DNA of 64,000 bases from Pseudomonas sp. Irchel 3E13 (lineage in GTDB: Bacteria > Pseudomonadota > Gammaproteobacteria > Pseudomonadales > Pseudomonadaceae): the NCBI RefSeq assembly GCF_900187455.1, contig NZ_FYDX01000003.1:310001-374000 (forward strand), in the 5' to 3' direction. The notes beneath the pieces are model-generated. The model made no database searches and was not told the DNA's origin. It saw nothing but the letters and a program-made list of their open reading frames with translations. The first letter of the stretch is position 1, and every line of letters begins with the position of its first letter. Shown here one piece after another: positions 26,247 to 35,064 of the stretch. The translations under genes and the position numbers were made by a program.

Positions 26247-26723
26247 ATGTATCGCCAACTCTCTCTGCTTGCCGTATTGGGTTTGTTGCTCACCGCTTGT
26301 GCGCCTTATGGGGGCGGTGGCTACTATCGAACCGATGTCTATTCGGTCGATCGCTATGACTATCCGGGTTACTACCGGCCGGCTTATCCCTACAACCGCG
26401 GTTACTACGTAGTACCCCAGCAACCGCGTTACTACGCTCCGGCGCCGCGCTACTACCAACCGGCGCCAGGCCCGTCCCACCGCCCGTATCCCGGCCCTGG
26501 TCGCTATGACGGTCATGGCCCTGGTCGTCCAGACGGCGGTTGGAACCGCGGGCCTGACCGCAATGATCACGGCTGGAACCGTGGTCCTGATCGCAACGAC
26601 CATAACTGGAGCCGCGGACCAGGTCGTGACGACCGGGGTGGCGGTTGGCGTGGCAATCGCGGTGACGGCCGCGGCGATGGACGCAATGGCGACCGCAACG
26701 GCGACCGTGGCCGGGACCACTGA
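26247..26723 (+). CDS. Repeat-containing Tyr/Pro/Gly-rich lipoprotein
   Basis: The 158-residue protein has a lipoprotein signal with lipobox LLTAC, preceded by AGGAGG at a good distance from the ATG. The first half is rich in Tyr and Pro (RYYAPAPRYYQPAP). The second half carries three tandem copies of about 11 residues (GWNRGPDRNDH, twice almost identical, then NWSRGPGRDDR) and ends in Gly/Asp/Arg/Asn-rich short repeats. It is divergent from the diguanylate cyclase gene. I do not recognise a family; a surface-exposed, intrinsically disordered role is plausible. Confidence 0.8.
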   Translation: MYRQLSLLAVLGLLLTACAPYGGGGYYRTDVYSVDRYDYPGYYRPAYPYNRGYYVVPQQPRYYAPAPRYYQPAPGPSHRPYPGPGRYDGHGPGRPDGGWNRGPDRNDHGWNRGPDRNDHNWSRGPGRDDRGGGWRGNRGDGRGDGRNGDRNGDRGRDH

Positions 26724-26755
26724 TCGCTAAATCCGACACCCCCTGACGCCTGGCC

Positions 26756-27862
26756 TCACGCCAGATCCGCCAGGGGGTGTCGTCCTTCCCAGGCCTTGTT
26801 GAAATGCGCTTCGACCACCGCCTCCGGCACCTGGGCAATGTCCGGCCAGTGCCAGTGGGGCGTGTTGTCCTTGTCCAGCAAACGCGCCCGCACGCCCTCG
26901 CTGAATTCCGGGTGCCGGCAGCAATTCAGGCTCATGGCGTATTCCATCTGGAACACCTGCGCCAGTGACAGATAACGCGCCCGGCGGATCTGCTCCCAGA
27001 CCAGATGCGCGGTCAACGGGCAGCCCTTGAGCAACGTCCGCGCGGCATTGGCCAACACCACGTCGTCCTGCTGCGCCAGTTGAGCGATGCCCTTCCAGGC
27101 GCAGGCCGGATCACTGACATCCAGAACCTTGTCGATCTTCTCCCGGCGCGGCAGCCATTGCGCCGCGGGCAGCGCTTCGTGCGCCTCCTGCTCCAGCGCC
27201 TTGAGCAGGCTGTTGAGTTGCATCGCGGTCTGTTCCTGCCAGTTCAGTTGCAGCAGACCGTCGATCAGTTGCTCTTGTTGTTCGTCTTTCATGAAGCGGT
27301 CGGCCAGGCCCAGGTCAATAGCGTCGCGGCCATTGATCGGCGCACCGGTCAGGCCAAGAAACAGGCCGAGACGGCCGGGCAGGCGGGCGAGAAACCAACT
27401 GGCGCCGACGTCCGGATAAAGCCCGATACTGATCTCCGGCATGGCCAGGCGGCTGGACGGGGTGACGATGCGTACCCCGGCGCCCTGCAGCAGCCCCATG
27501 CCACCACCGAGCACATGGCCGTGGCCCCAGCACAGCAGCGGTTTGGGATAGTGATGCAGCGAATGGTCGAGACGGTATTCGGCGGCGAAAAAGTGCGCGG
27601 CCAGCGGCGGCACTTCGCCGGGGTGGGCGCGACACGCCTCCACCAGGCTGCGCACGTCGCCGCCGGCGCAGAACGCCTTGGCGCCGTTGCCGCGCAGCAG
27701 CACGCAGACGATCGCCGGATCCTGGGCCCAGGCACGCAGGTGCAGGCTCAACTGCTCGATCATCGGCAGCGACAGGGCGTTGAGGCTCGACGGCGCATCG
27801 AGGGTGGCAATGCCGAGACGCGCGCCGTCGACACCGGTGAGTACTTCGAACTGCACAGCCAT
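26756..27862 (-). CDS. Enoyl-CoA hydratase/isomerase family, 3-hydroxyisobutyryl-CoA hydrolase-like
   Basis: The 368-residue protein belongs to the ECH_2 (HIBCH-like) group. It has the oxyanion-hole motif GNGAKAFCAGGDV, the glycine-rich GHGHVLGGGMGL and the segment PEISIGLYPDVGASWFL, which resembles the HIBCH signature PExxIGLFPDVG. A C-terminal extension of about 120 residues is as expected for this group. HIBCH releases 3-hydroxyisobutyrate in valine breakdown, but the substrate here is not fixed by sequence alone. The chosen start (27862) has GAGG upstream. The gene is divergent from ung. Confidence 0.85.
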   Translation of the reverse strand: MAVQFEVLTGVDGARLGIATLDAPSSLNALSLPMIEQLSLHLRAWAQDPAIVCVLLRGNGAKAFCAGGDVRSLVEACRAHPGEVPPLAAHFFAAEYRLDHSLHHYPKPLLCWGHGHVLGGGMGLLQGAGVRIVTPSSRLAMPEISIGLYPDVGASWFLARLPGRLGLFLGLTGAPINGRDAIDLGLADRFMKDEQQEQLIDGLLQLNWQEQTAMQLNSLLKALEQEAHEALPAAQWLPRREKIDKVLDVSDPACAWKGIAQLAQQDDVVLANAARTLLKGCPLTAHLVWEQIRRARYLSLAQVFQMEYAMSLNCCRHPEFSEGVRARLLDKDNTPHWHWPDIAQVPEAVVEAHFNKAWEGRHPLADLA

Positions 27863-27991
27863 GGGCGACCTCACTCAAGTAGACCCGACAAGTATGGTCG
27901 CTGAGGCTGATCGTGCAGGTCGCCGGTCGGATCGATTGACAAGCGCGGACAGCTTTCCTAGTGTCCGCCCCATTGTTCAACGGATACCCCC

Positions 27992-28684
27992 ATGACCGAC
28001 GACGACCGTATCAAGCTCGAACCCAGTTGGAAGGAGGCCTTGCGCGCCGAATTCGAACAGCCCTACATGCACGAACTGCGCGAATTCCTGCGTCAGGAAA
28101 AGGCCGCCGGCAAAGAGGTCTATCCGCCTGGCCCGCTGATTTTCAACGCCCTCAACTCCACGCCGCTGGACCAGGTGAAAGTGGTGATCCTCGGCCAGGA
28201 CCCGTACCACGGCCCGGGCCAGGCCCACGGCCTGTGCTTCTCGGTGCAGCCGGGCGTGGCCACGCCGCCATCGCTGGTCAATATCTATAAAGAGCTGCAT
28301 CGCGACCTGAACATCGAGATCCCCCGCCACGGCTACCTGCAATCCTGGGCCGACCAGGGTGTGCTGCTGCTCAACACCACCATGACCGTGGAGCGCGCCA
28401 ACGCCGCGTCCCACGCCAACAAGGGCTGGCAGTTCTTCACCGACCGGATCATCCAGGTGGTCAGCGAGCGGCAGTCCAATGTGGTGTTCCTGCTCTGGGG
28501 CGCTCACGCGCAAAGCAAGAGCAAGCTGATCGATGGCAGCAAGCACCTGGTACAGAAATCCGTGCACCCGTCGCCGCTGTCCGCCTATCGCGGATTCCTC
28601 GGCTGCGGGCATTTCAGCCGTACCAACAAGTTCCTCGAAGAGCGTGGACTGACGCCGATCGACTGGCAGGTTCCGCCGCTGTAA
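27992..28684 (+). CDS. ung: Uracil-DNA glycosylase
   Basis: The 230-residue protein is a family-1 uracil-DNA glycosylase. It carries the water-activating motif [18 protein letters not shown] (Asp70), LLLNTTMTV, and the DNA-intercalation motif [11 protein letters not shown] near residue 193. It removes uracil from DNA in base-excision repair. Length matches E. coli Ung. It is a single gene, converging on an AbrB-family membrane protein gene. Confidence 0.97.
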   Translation: MTDDDRIKLEPSWKEALRAEFEQPYMHELREFLRQEKAAGKEVYPPGPLIFNALNSTPLDQVKVVILGQDPYHGPGQAHGLCFSVQPGVATPPSLVNIYKELHRDLNIEIPRHGYLQSWADQGVLLLNTTMTVERANAASHANKGWQFFTDRIIQVVSERQSNVVFLLWGAHAQSKSKLIDGSKHLVQKSVHPSPLSAYRGFLGCGHFSRTNKFLEERGLTPIDWQVPPL

Positions 28685-28693
28685 TCAACTCAG

Positions 28694-28718
28694 GGCCCGC
28701 GCCTTGCAGGTGCGGGCC
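28694..28718. terminator. Hairpin between convergent ung and abrB-type genes
   Basis: A 10-bp stem (GGCCCGCGCC / GGTGCGGGCC, one G-T pair) with a TTGCA loop starts 10 bp after the ung stop and touches the stop of the opposite gene. It lacks a T-run, so termination is plausible but not certain. Confidence 0.4.
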
Positions 28719-29761
28719 TAGGGTTCTGGCGGTGGCTCGCTGGCCGCCCAATGCCGGAACAAGGGTTCCGCCAAAAACAACACGAACAACAACCGCATCA
28801 TCTGCAGTGCCGTCACCAGCGGTACCGACAGTTGCAGGGTTTCCGCGGTCAGGCTCATCTCGGCGATACCGCCGGGCATCATGCCCAGGGTCAGCGAACG
28901 CAGGTCGAGGTTGGTTGCAGCACTGAGCACCAGGGCTGCGATGGCGGCAATCAGCATGGTCAATACGGTGGCCGCCAGGGTGCGGGCGAGGAACGAAGGC
29001 GCGCGCCGGAAGAACGCGCGGTTGAAGTGACAGCCCAGACCGCTGCCGATCAGCCACTGGCCGATCTGGCTGGCGCCGTCCGGCAGACCCAGGTGCAGGT
29101 TCCAGCCAATACTGGCGACACCCGCCACCAGCAGTGGCCCGAACAGCCACGGATTGGGCTGCTTCAGGCGTTGCCAGGTCCACGCCACCAGCGCGCCGAG
29201 CGGGAACAGCAGCGCCAGCCAGGCCCAATTGACCGCACCGGCATGGGCGATCGGCACACCGTCTCCCAGCAGGTACTTGAACGCCGCTGGCACGCACAGT
29301 ACCACCGCCAAAACCCGCAGACTTTGCCCGGCCGCCACGCGGCTGAGGTTGGCGCCATTGCGCGCGCCAAGGTTTACCATCTCGCCCGAGCCGCCCGGCA
29401 TGCTGGAGAAGAACGCGGTGGCGCGGTCCTCACCGGTGCGCCGCAGCAGCCAGACGCCGACCACACTGGAAAAACTGGTGATCAGCGCGCCGAAGAAGAT
29501 CAGGCCGAAATGGCTGGCAACCTGTTCAGCGACATGCGGCGTGAAGTGCAGACCGATGCCGATCCCGACCACCCATTGCCCGCACTTGCGCCCGCCCGGG
29601 ATCTCCGCCAATTGCCACGGCGTAAGGCAGCGCACCAGGATGATCGCCAGCAACGAACCGACCATGAACGGCAACGGCCAGCCGATGGCGCTGGCCGCGA
29701 ACCCGCCGGCCAGGCCGACCAGCGGGGTTGCCCACCATTGTCTGAAAGACGACTCAGACAT
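28718..29761 (-). CDS. AbrB-family (PF05145) membrane protein, last gene of the tct operon
   Basis: The 347-residue protein consists of repeated membrane-helix units. Both halves contain a similar MPGG motif (FFSSMPGGSGEMVNLG and GMMPGGIAEMSLTAE), the hallmark of the AbrB family sometimes mislabelled ammonia monooxygenase. The internal duplication is visible. Its start overlaps the tctA stop by 8 bp, so it is translated with the tripartite tricarboxylate transporter and may assist it. The family's biochemical role is not established. Confidence 0.88.
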   Translation of the reverse strand: MSESSFRQWWATPLVGLAGGFAASAIGWPLPFMVGSLLAIILVRCLTPWQLAEIPGGRKCGQWVVGIGIGLHFTPHVAEQVASHFGLIFFGALITSFSSVVGVWLLRRTGEDRATAFFSSMPGGSGEMVNLGARNGANLSRVAAGQSLRVLAVVLCVPAAFKYLLGDGVPIAHAGAVNWAWLALLFPLGALVAWTWQRLKQPNPWLFGPLLVAGVASIGWNLHLGLPDGASQIGQWLIGSGLGCHFNRAFFRRAPSFLARTLAATVLTMLIAAIAALVLSAATNLDLRSLTLGMMPGGIAEMSLTAETLQLSVPLVTALQMMRLLFVLFLAEPLFRHWAASEPPPEP

Positions 29762-31268
29762 CGGCCAGGGCGCGACGCTGCAGGACCCGGCGACGCCAGA
29801 TGCGGATCAGCGGCAGGGTCATCATCAGCACGGTCAGGGTCCACACCGCGACACTGATCGGGCTCGACCAGAGGATGTCCAGAGCGCCATTGGAGATCGA
29901 CAGCGCGCGGCGCAGGTTCTGTTCCATCAGGCCGCCGAGGATGAAGCCAAGCAGGATCGGCGACAGCGGGAAGTCCAGCTTGCGCAGGATGTAACCCATG
30001 ATGCCGATGCCGACCATCAGGAACAGGTCGAAGGTGGTGGCGTGCACGGCGTAGACGCCGATCGCGGTGATGATCGCGATCACCGGCACCAGCGCCCAGT
30101 TCGGTACGGCGAGGATGCGGGTGAAGATGCGGATCATCGGGATGTTCAGGATCACCAGCATGATGTTGGCGATGAACAGCGAGGCGATCAGGCCCCAGAC
30201 GATGTCCGGTTGTTGTTCGAACAGCATCGGCCCGGGGGTGATGTTGTACAGGGTCAGTGCGCCGATCATCACGGCGGTGGTGCCGGAACCTGGAACGCCG
30301 AGGGTCAGCATCGGCACCAGGGCGCCGCAGCAGGAGGCGCCGATGGCGGTTTCAGGGGCCGCGAGACCACGGGCGTCACCTTTGCCGAACTTGCCGCTGG
30401 CACCGGCGATGCGCTTCTCGGTCATGTAAGCCACCGCGCTGGCGAGGGTCGCGCCGGCGCCGGGGAGCACGCCCATGATGAAGCCGAGCAGGCCGCAGCG
30501 GATATTCACCACGAACACCGAGGCCGCTTCCTTGAAGTTGAACAGCATGCGTCCGGTGGCTTTCACCGCTTCGTGGCCGTGGTGGGTCTTTTCCAGCAGC
30601 AGGAGGATTTCGCTGATGGAGAACAGGCCCAGCACCAGCACGACGAACTGGATGCCGTCGGCCAGGTGCACGCTGTCACCGGTGAAGCGGTACACGCCGC
30701 TGTTGGCGTCGATGCCGACGCTGGACAGGAACAGGCCGATCAACGCGGCGATAAAGGTTTTCAGCGGTCGGTCGCCGGCCATCCCGCCGAGACAGACGAT
30801 GGCGAACACCATCAGCACGAAGTACTCCGCCGGTCCGAAGGCGATCGCCCATTTCGCCAGCAGCGGGGCGAACAGCACCATGCCGCAGGTGGCGATGAAG
30901 GCACCGATGAACGAACTCCACGCCGACAGCGACAGCGCCACACCGGCCAGGCCCTGGCGGGCCATCGGGTAACCGTCGAGGGTGGTCATCACGGTGGAGG
31001 CCTCGCCCGGGATGTTGAGCAGGATCGAACTGATCCGGCCGCCGTATTCGCAGCCCAGGTACACCGCCGCCAGCAGGATCAGCGCCGACTCCGGCGGCAG
31101 GCCGAGGGCGAACGCGATGGGGATCAGCAGTGCAACGCCGTTGATCGGGCCGAGGCCCGGCAGCAGGCCGACCACGGTGCCGATCAGGGTGCCGCAGAGT
31201 GCGGTGACGAGGTTGTACGGGCTGAGGGCCACGCCGAAGCCCTGGCCCAGATAACTTAAGGTATCCAT
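29754..31268 (-). CDS. tctA: Tripartite tricarboxylate transporter large membrane subunit TctA
   Basis: The 504-residue protein has about 12 membrane helices and strong TctA motifs: GTVVGLLPGLGPINGVALLIP near the N-terminus, YGGRISSILLNIPGEASTVMT, and GLAAPETAIGASCCGALVPMLTLGVPGS in the middle. GGAGAA precedes the ATG at 31268. TctA is the main permease subunit that couples to the periplasmic binding protein TctC. tctB ends one base before its start. Confidence 0.95.
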   Translation of the reverse strand: MDTLSYLGQGFGVALSPYNLVTALCGTLIGTVVGLLPGLGPINGVALLIPIAFALGLPPESALILLAAVYLGCEYGGRISSILLNIPGEASTVMTTLDGYPMARQGLAGVALSLSAWSSFIGAFIATCGMVLFAPLLAKWAIAFGPAEYFVLMVFAIVCLGGMAGDRPLKTFIAALIGLFLSSVGIDANSGVYRFTGDSVHLADGIQFVVLVLGLFSISEILLLLEKTHHGHEAVKATGRMLFNFKEAASVFVVNIRCGLLGFIMGVLPGAGATLASAVAYMTEKRIAGASGKFGKGDARGLAAPETAIGASCCGALVPMLTLGVPGSGTTAVMIGALTLYNITPGPMLFEQQPDIVWGLIASLFIANIMLVILNIPMIRIFTRILAVPNWALVPVIAIITAIGVYAVHATTFDLFLMVGIGIMGYILRKLDFPLSPILLGFILGGLMEQNLRRALSISNGALDILWSSPISVAVWTLTVLMMTLPLIRIWRRRVLQRRALADV

Positions 31269-31269
31269 G

Positions 31270-31728
31270 TCAATTCTCCAGAACGTCGAGCAGGCCAAGC
31301 GGCAGTGGAACGTCCATCACCCGGTCGAACAGCACATACAGGGCGATGCTCATGAGGCCGACGATGATCACGCTGTGCAGCCAGCGACCACCGTACAGGC
31401 GGGCCATCGGCACGCCGATGAGGATGCTGCTGATGATGAAACCGAGGGATTCGAAGGTGGCGGCAAAAACCACCAGCAGGCCGACGCAGAGGCCGATTTT
31501 GTTCAGGGTTTCGCGGTCCAGTTCCGGTTCGTCCTCACTGCGGACAATCGGGGTGGGGCGAAAGGCCAGGTAGAGCAGGGCCAGGCCCATCAGGCCAAGC
31601 ATCAACAGCGGGTAGGCGCGGGGGCCGACCGGTTCGTAGGAAAATGCGGCCTGGTAGGGCCAGGCCATGACGGCCAGGGCGGCACACACCGCCAGCAGGA
31701 TCAGGGCGAAGACACGTTGCAGGATCAT
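31270..31728 (-). CDS. tctB: Tripartite tricarboxylate transporter small membrane subunit TctB
   Basis: The 152-residue protein has four membrane helices and the TctB pattern, with YEPVGPRAYPLLMLGLMGLALLYL in the first half. I chose the ATG at 31728 (GAGGATTTCTTG before it); an upstream in-frame start would read through REP sequence. It sits between tctC and tctA in the usual order. A REP pair separates it from tctC. Confidence 0.93.
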   Translation of the reverse strand: MILQRVFALILLAVCAALAVMAWPYQAAFSYEPVGPRAYPLLMLGLMGLALLYLAFRPTPIVRSEDEPELDRETLNKIGLCVGLLVVFAATFESLGFIISSILIGVPMARLYGGRWLHSVIIVGLMSIALYVLFDRVMDVPLPLGLLDVLEN

Positions 31729-31764
31729 CAAGAAATCCTCGGTGAGGGCAGGGGGCCGCGTTGC

Positions 31765-31862
31765 GGCCTTCGCGAGCAAGCTCGCTCCCACAGGGTTCGG
31801 TATTCAGGATTGGCTCGCCCCGGCGGGAGCGAGCCTGGCGGGTTGCCGCACGGTCGCGAAGG
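31765..31862. repeat. REP pair between tctC and tctB
   Basis: The sequence GCGAGCAAGCTCGCTCCCAC occurs near 31771-31790, and a related inverted unit (GGGAGCGAGCCTGGCGGG) near 31825-31843, ending in TCGCGAAGG. It fills most of the 156-bp gap inside the tct operon and may limit read-through or stabilise the upstream tctC message. Confidence 0.75.
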
Positions 31863-31884
31863 ACTGCGCAGCAGCCCCGGGGAA

Positions 31885-32865
31885 CTACTGAATCAGCCCG
31901 AATTCCCGAGCCAGCGCCTTGTAGTCGGCGACCTGTTTCTTGACGTAGGTGTCCAGCTCTTCACCGGTCATGGCGAACGGGAACAGCTCGCGCTGGTCAC
32001 GCAGTTTGGCGAACTCTTCGGAGGCCAGCAGTGTGTCGAAGGACGCTTTCCACCAGGCGTAGTCTTCGTCGCTCACCTTCGGCCCGAGGTAGAACCCGCG
32101 CACCACTGGCCAGACGATGTCGTAGCCCTGTTCCTTCGCGGTAGGAATGTCCTTCATCTCCGGCTCGTCCAGGCGCTTGTCGGAGAACACTGCGAGCAGG
32201 CGCATGTCGCCGCTCTGGATATGCGGCATGGAGTCGGAAATGTCGGTACTGCCGACCTGAATATGGCCGCCGAGCAACGCGGTAGCAATTTCGCCACCGC
32301 CTTCCAGGGCCACGTAGCGCAGGTCACGCGGGTTGATGCCGGCGGCCTTGGCGATCAGCGCGGTCTGCATCCAGTCCTGGCTGCCTACGGTGCCACCGGA
32401 ACCAATGACCACTTTGCTCGGATCTTTCTTCAAGGCCGCGACCAGATCGTCGAGGGTCTTGTAGGGCGAATCGTTTTTAACTGCGATGGCACCGTAGCTG
32501 GTGCCCACCGCCGCCAGCCAGCGCACGGCGTTCTCGTCGAACCGGCCGAACTTGCCCTGGGCCAGGTTCAGCAACGAACCGCTGGACCAGGCCACCAGCG
32601 TCCCGGCGTCGCCCGGACGCTGGGCGACCACGGCGTTGTAGGCCACCGCGCCGACACCGCCGGGCATGTAGGTCACACGCATTGGCTTGCTGAGAATTTT
32701 CTCGTTGACCAGTGCGCTTTGCACCAACTTGCAGGTCAGGTCGAAGCCACCGCCCGGCGAGGCCGGGGCGATGCATTCAGGGCGTTTCGGTTCGGCAGCC
32801 AGCACCTGGCCGGCCAGCAACAGGCAACCGGTGGCGAAGGCGATTCGGCGTAGTGAAAAGGTCAT
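31885..32865 (-). CDS. tctC: Periplasmic tricarboxylate-binding protein TctC
   Basis: The 326-residue protein has a signal peptide ending ...GQVLA and the TctC (Bug) fold: ECIAPASPGGGFDLTCKLVQ at the N-terminal ligand loop, MPGGVGAVAYN, and VIGSGGTVGSQDW in the second half. It captures citrate or related tricarboxylates and delivers them to TctAB. GGAGA precedes its ATG. It follows the porin gene by 35 bp in the same operon. Confidence 0.94.
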   Translation of the reverse strand: MTFSLRRIAFATGCLLLAGQVLAAEPKRPECIAPASPGGGFDLTCKLVQSALVNEKILSKPMRVTYMPGGVGAVAYNAVVAQRPGDAGTLVAWSSGSLLNLAQGKFGRFDENAVRWLAAVGTSYGAIAVKNDSPYKTLDDLVAALKKDPSKVVIGSGGTVGSQDWMQTALIAKAAGINPRDLRYVALEGGGEIATALLGGHIQVGSTDISDSMPHIQSGDMRLLAVFSDKRLDEPEMKDIPTAKEQGYDIVWPVVRGFYLGPKVSDEDYAWWKASFDTLLASEEFAKLRDQRELFPFAMTGEELDTYVKKQVADYKALAREFGLIQ

Positions 32866-32900
32866 CGTCAGTCTCCGTAGCTTTAATTGTTATAGGCGGA

Positions 32901-34190
32901 TTACCACAGGGCCACGCTGTAGCTCACCAGCAGCCGCACCTCGTCCGCGTCGCGGGCGAAGTTGGAGCGGTAGGTGGCGTTGCGCAGGCGTACGGCGACG
33001 TTTTTCAGCGTCCCGCTCTGCACCACGTACTTGAGCTCGGTGTTGCGTTCCCATTCTTTGCCTTCGCTGCCGTTCGCCAGGCTGACGTTGTCCCCGTTGA
33101 CGTAACGGGTCATGAAGCTCAGCCCTGGAATGCCGATTTTGGCGAAGTCGTAGTCGTAACGCACTTGCCAGGAGCGCTCGTCGGCCCCGGCGAAGTCGTT
33201 GATCTGGACGAAGTTGACGAGGTACGGGTCGGAGCCATCCACGTAGGGGAAGGCGCTGTCGCCGGACATGCTCTGGTACGCGGCGCTGAACTTGTGGCCG
33301 TTGAGGCCGTAGCTGAGCATGCCGTTGAGCGAGGTGTTGTCGATCTTGCCGCCGCGGGCCTGGCCCTGGTCGTCGCTGATCGCCAGGCGCAGGTCGGCGC
33401 CGAAGGTGCCCGGGCCGAACGGCTGGGTGGCGACCAGGCCGGCGAAATGCTGGCGATACACGTCGTCGAGCTGGGCGAAGTGATAGCTGCCGGTGATGCG
33501 GTCAGTGAATTTGTAGTCCAGGCCGGCGAGGTCGAAATGATTGCCGGCGACGGTGCCCAGGAAGCGACCGTTCTTGTTGTTCAGTGCGATGTCTTCCTTG
33601 TTGGTGTCATCGCGATCCTTGGCCTTCTCCAGGCGCCCGCCGGTGAAGGTCAGGTTCTTCAATTCTTTGGAGGTCAGCAATCCGCCTTCGAAGGTCTGCG
33701 GCAGGATCCGCCCGTCGTTGGGCTTGAGGGTTGGCAGTTCCGGGATCAGCGTGCCGATCTTCAGCTCGGTGGCGGAGATCTTCACCTTGCCGGTCAGGCC
33801 GAGCTTGGAGTATTCGTCGGCGGCGCGGCCGTCATCATGGGTCGGCAACAGGCCGGTGCCGGTGCGGTCGGGGCTGGAGTCGAGCTTGATGCCGAGCATG
33901 CCCAGCGCATCGACGCCAAAACCGACGGTGCCTTCGGTGTAGCCGGACTGGAGGTTGAGCATGAAACCCTGGGCCCATTCGTCGCGCTTGGATTGCTGCG
34001 CGCTGGTGCCGTCGCGAAAGTCGCGGTTGAAGTACATGTTGCGGGTTTCGAAGGTGGCGCTGCTGTCTTCGATGAAGGCGGCCTGGCTCAGCGGGGCGAC
34101 GCTGCAAAGGGCAATGGCGCTGGCGAGGGAAGTCGGACGAGCGGAAGGACGACGAGTAGGCGCGAACGCCTGCGGCTGTGATGACAGCAT
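32901..34190 (-). CDS. opdH: OprD-family outer-membrane porin OpdH (tricarboxylate)
   Basis: The 429-residue protein has a signal peptide (ending ...APLSQA). The start of the barrel, FIEDSSATFETRNMYFNRDF, is the typical OprD-family beginning, and the C-terminus ends in the aromatic-type LLVSYSVALW. It is the first gene of the operon opdH-tctC-tctB-tctA-abrB, which identifies it as OpdH, the porin for cis-aconitate and similar tricarboxylates in P. aeruginosa. No strong ribosome binding site is visible before the ATG. Confidence 0.9.
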   Translation of the reverse strand: MLSSQPQAFAPTRRPSARPTSLASAIALCSVAPLSQAAFIEDSSATFETRNMYFNRDFRDGTSAQQSKRDEWAQGFMLNLQSGYTEGTVGFGVDALGMLGIKLDSSPDRTGTGLLPTHDDGRAADEYSKLGLTGKVKISATELKIGTLIPELPTLKPNDGRILPQTFEGGLLTSKELKNLTFTGGRLEKAKDRDDTNKEDIALNNKNGRFLGTVAGNHFDLAGLDYKFTDRITGSYHFAQLDDVYRQHFAGLVATQPFGPGTFGADLRLAISDDQGQARGGKIDNTSLNGMLSYGLNGHKFSAAYQSMSGDSAFPYVDGSDPYLVNFVQINDFAGADERSWQVRYDYDFAKIGIPGLSFMTRYVNGDNVSLANGSEGKEWERNTELKYVVQSGTLKNVAVRLRNATYRSNFARDADEVRLLVSYSVALW

Positions 34191-34392
34191 CGTGGAGTAA
34201 CCCCGTTTATTGTTCTTATCGGTTCGAACACTGCGGTTCGTTCTACGGCTCCCGGAAAGGGCCGTGAACGGATGCTAGGGGCTCAACCTTTCGCTAACCT
34301 TTCAATCGACTTTCATCCGCGCGGTGGCTTCACAGGCCATGCTTCCTCTGTAAACTCCGCGCCACTGAACGCGATGCGACCGGGAGAAATCG
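34191..34392. promoter_or_regulatory. Divergent control region of opdH-tctCBA and tctDE
   Basis: These 202 bp separate the porin-transporter operon from the two-component genes. TctD should bind here to activate the transporter operon, by analogy with the Tct systems. I cannot mark a specific TctD site by eye. Confidence 0.5.
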
Positions 34393-35064
34393 ATGCGAGT
34401 GCTGCTCGTCGAAGACCATCTGCAACTGGCCGAAAGCGTGGCCCAGGCGCTGAAAAGCACCGGCCTGACCGTGGACGTGCTGCACGATGGCGTGGCCGCC
34501 GACCTGGCCCTGGCCAGCGAGGAATACGCCGTGGTGGTGCTCGATGTGGGCCTGCCGCGGATGGACGGCTTCGAAGTGCTGGCGCGCCTGCGTGCCCGTG
34601 GCAAGACCGTCCCGGTGCTGATGCTCACCGCGCGCAGTGACGTCAAGGACCGGGTCCACGGCCTCAACCTTGGCGCCGACGATTACCTGGCCAAGCCGTT
34701 CGAACTGACCGAACTGGAAGCGCGGGTCAAGGCCCTGCTACGGCGCAGCGTGCTCGGCGGCGAGCGCCAGCAGCGCTGCGGTCCGCTGGTCTACGACCTC
34801 GATACCCGGCGCTTCACCCTCAGCGATGAACTGCTGACCCTGACCTCCCGCGAACAGGCAGTGCTGGAGGCGTTGATCGCCCGTCCTGGCCGGGTGATGA
34901 GCAAGGAGCAACTGGCCTCCCAGGTCTTCGGCCTGGACGAGGAAGCCAGCGCCGACGCCATCGAAATCTACGTCCATCGGCTGCGCAAGAAACTCGATGG
35001 CCACGCTGTCGCCATCGTTACCTTCCGTGGCCTCGGCTACCTCCTTGAGCACCGTGATGCGTAG
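34393..35064 (+). CDS. tctD: Response regulator TctD (OmpR family)
   Basis: The 223-residue protein has a receiver domain (MRVLLVEDH, phospho-acceptor Asp in VVVLDVGLPRMDGFE, Lys in YLAKPFEL) and an OmpR-type winged-helix domain (LTSREQAVLEALIARPGRVMSKEQL; HRLRKKL). It is divergent from the tricarboxylate operon and overlaps tctE by 8 bp, so it is the TctD regulator of tricarboxylate uptake. Confidence 0.93.
   Translation: MRVLLVEDHLQLAESVAQALKSTGLTVDVLHDGVAADLALASEEYAVVVLDVGLPRMDGFEVLARLRARGKTVPVLMLTARSDVKDRVHGLNLGADDYLAKPFELTELEARVKALLRRSVLGGERQQRCGPLVYDLDTRRFTLSDELLTLTSREQAVLEALIARPGRVMSKEQLASQVFGLDEEASADAIEIYVHRLRKKLDGHAVAIVTFRGLGYLLEHRDA

Noticed and set aside
29154..31259. Open frame of 701 codons on the plus strand
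   Set aside because: It is antisense to tctA and abrB and its product is a run of Asp, Gln, His and Arg-rich low-complexity sequence. No ribosome binding site was seen.
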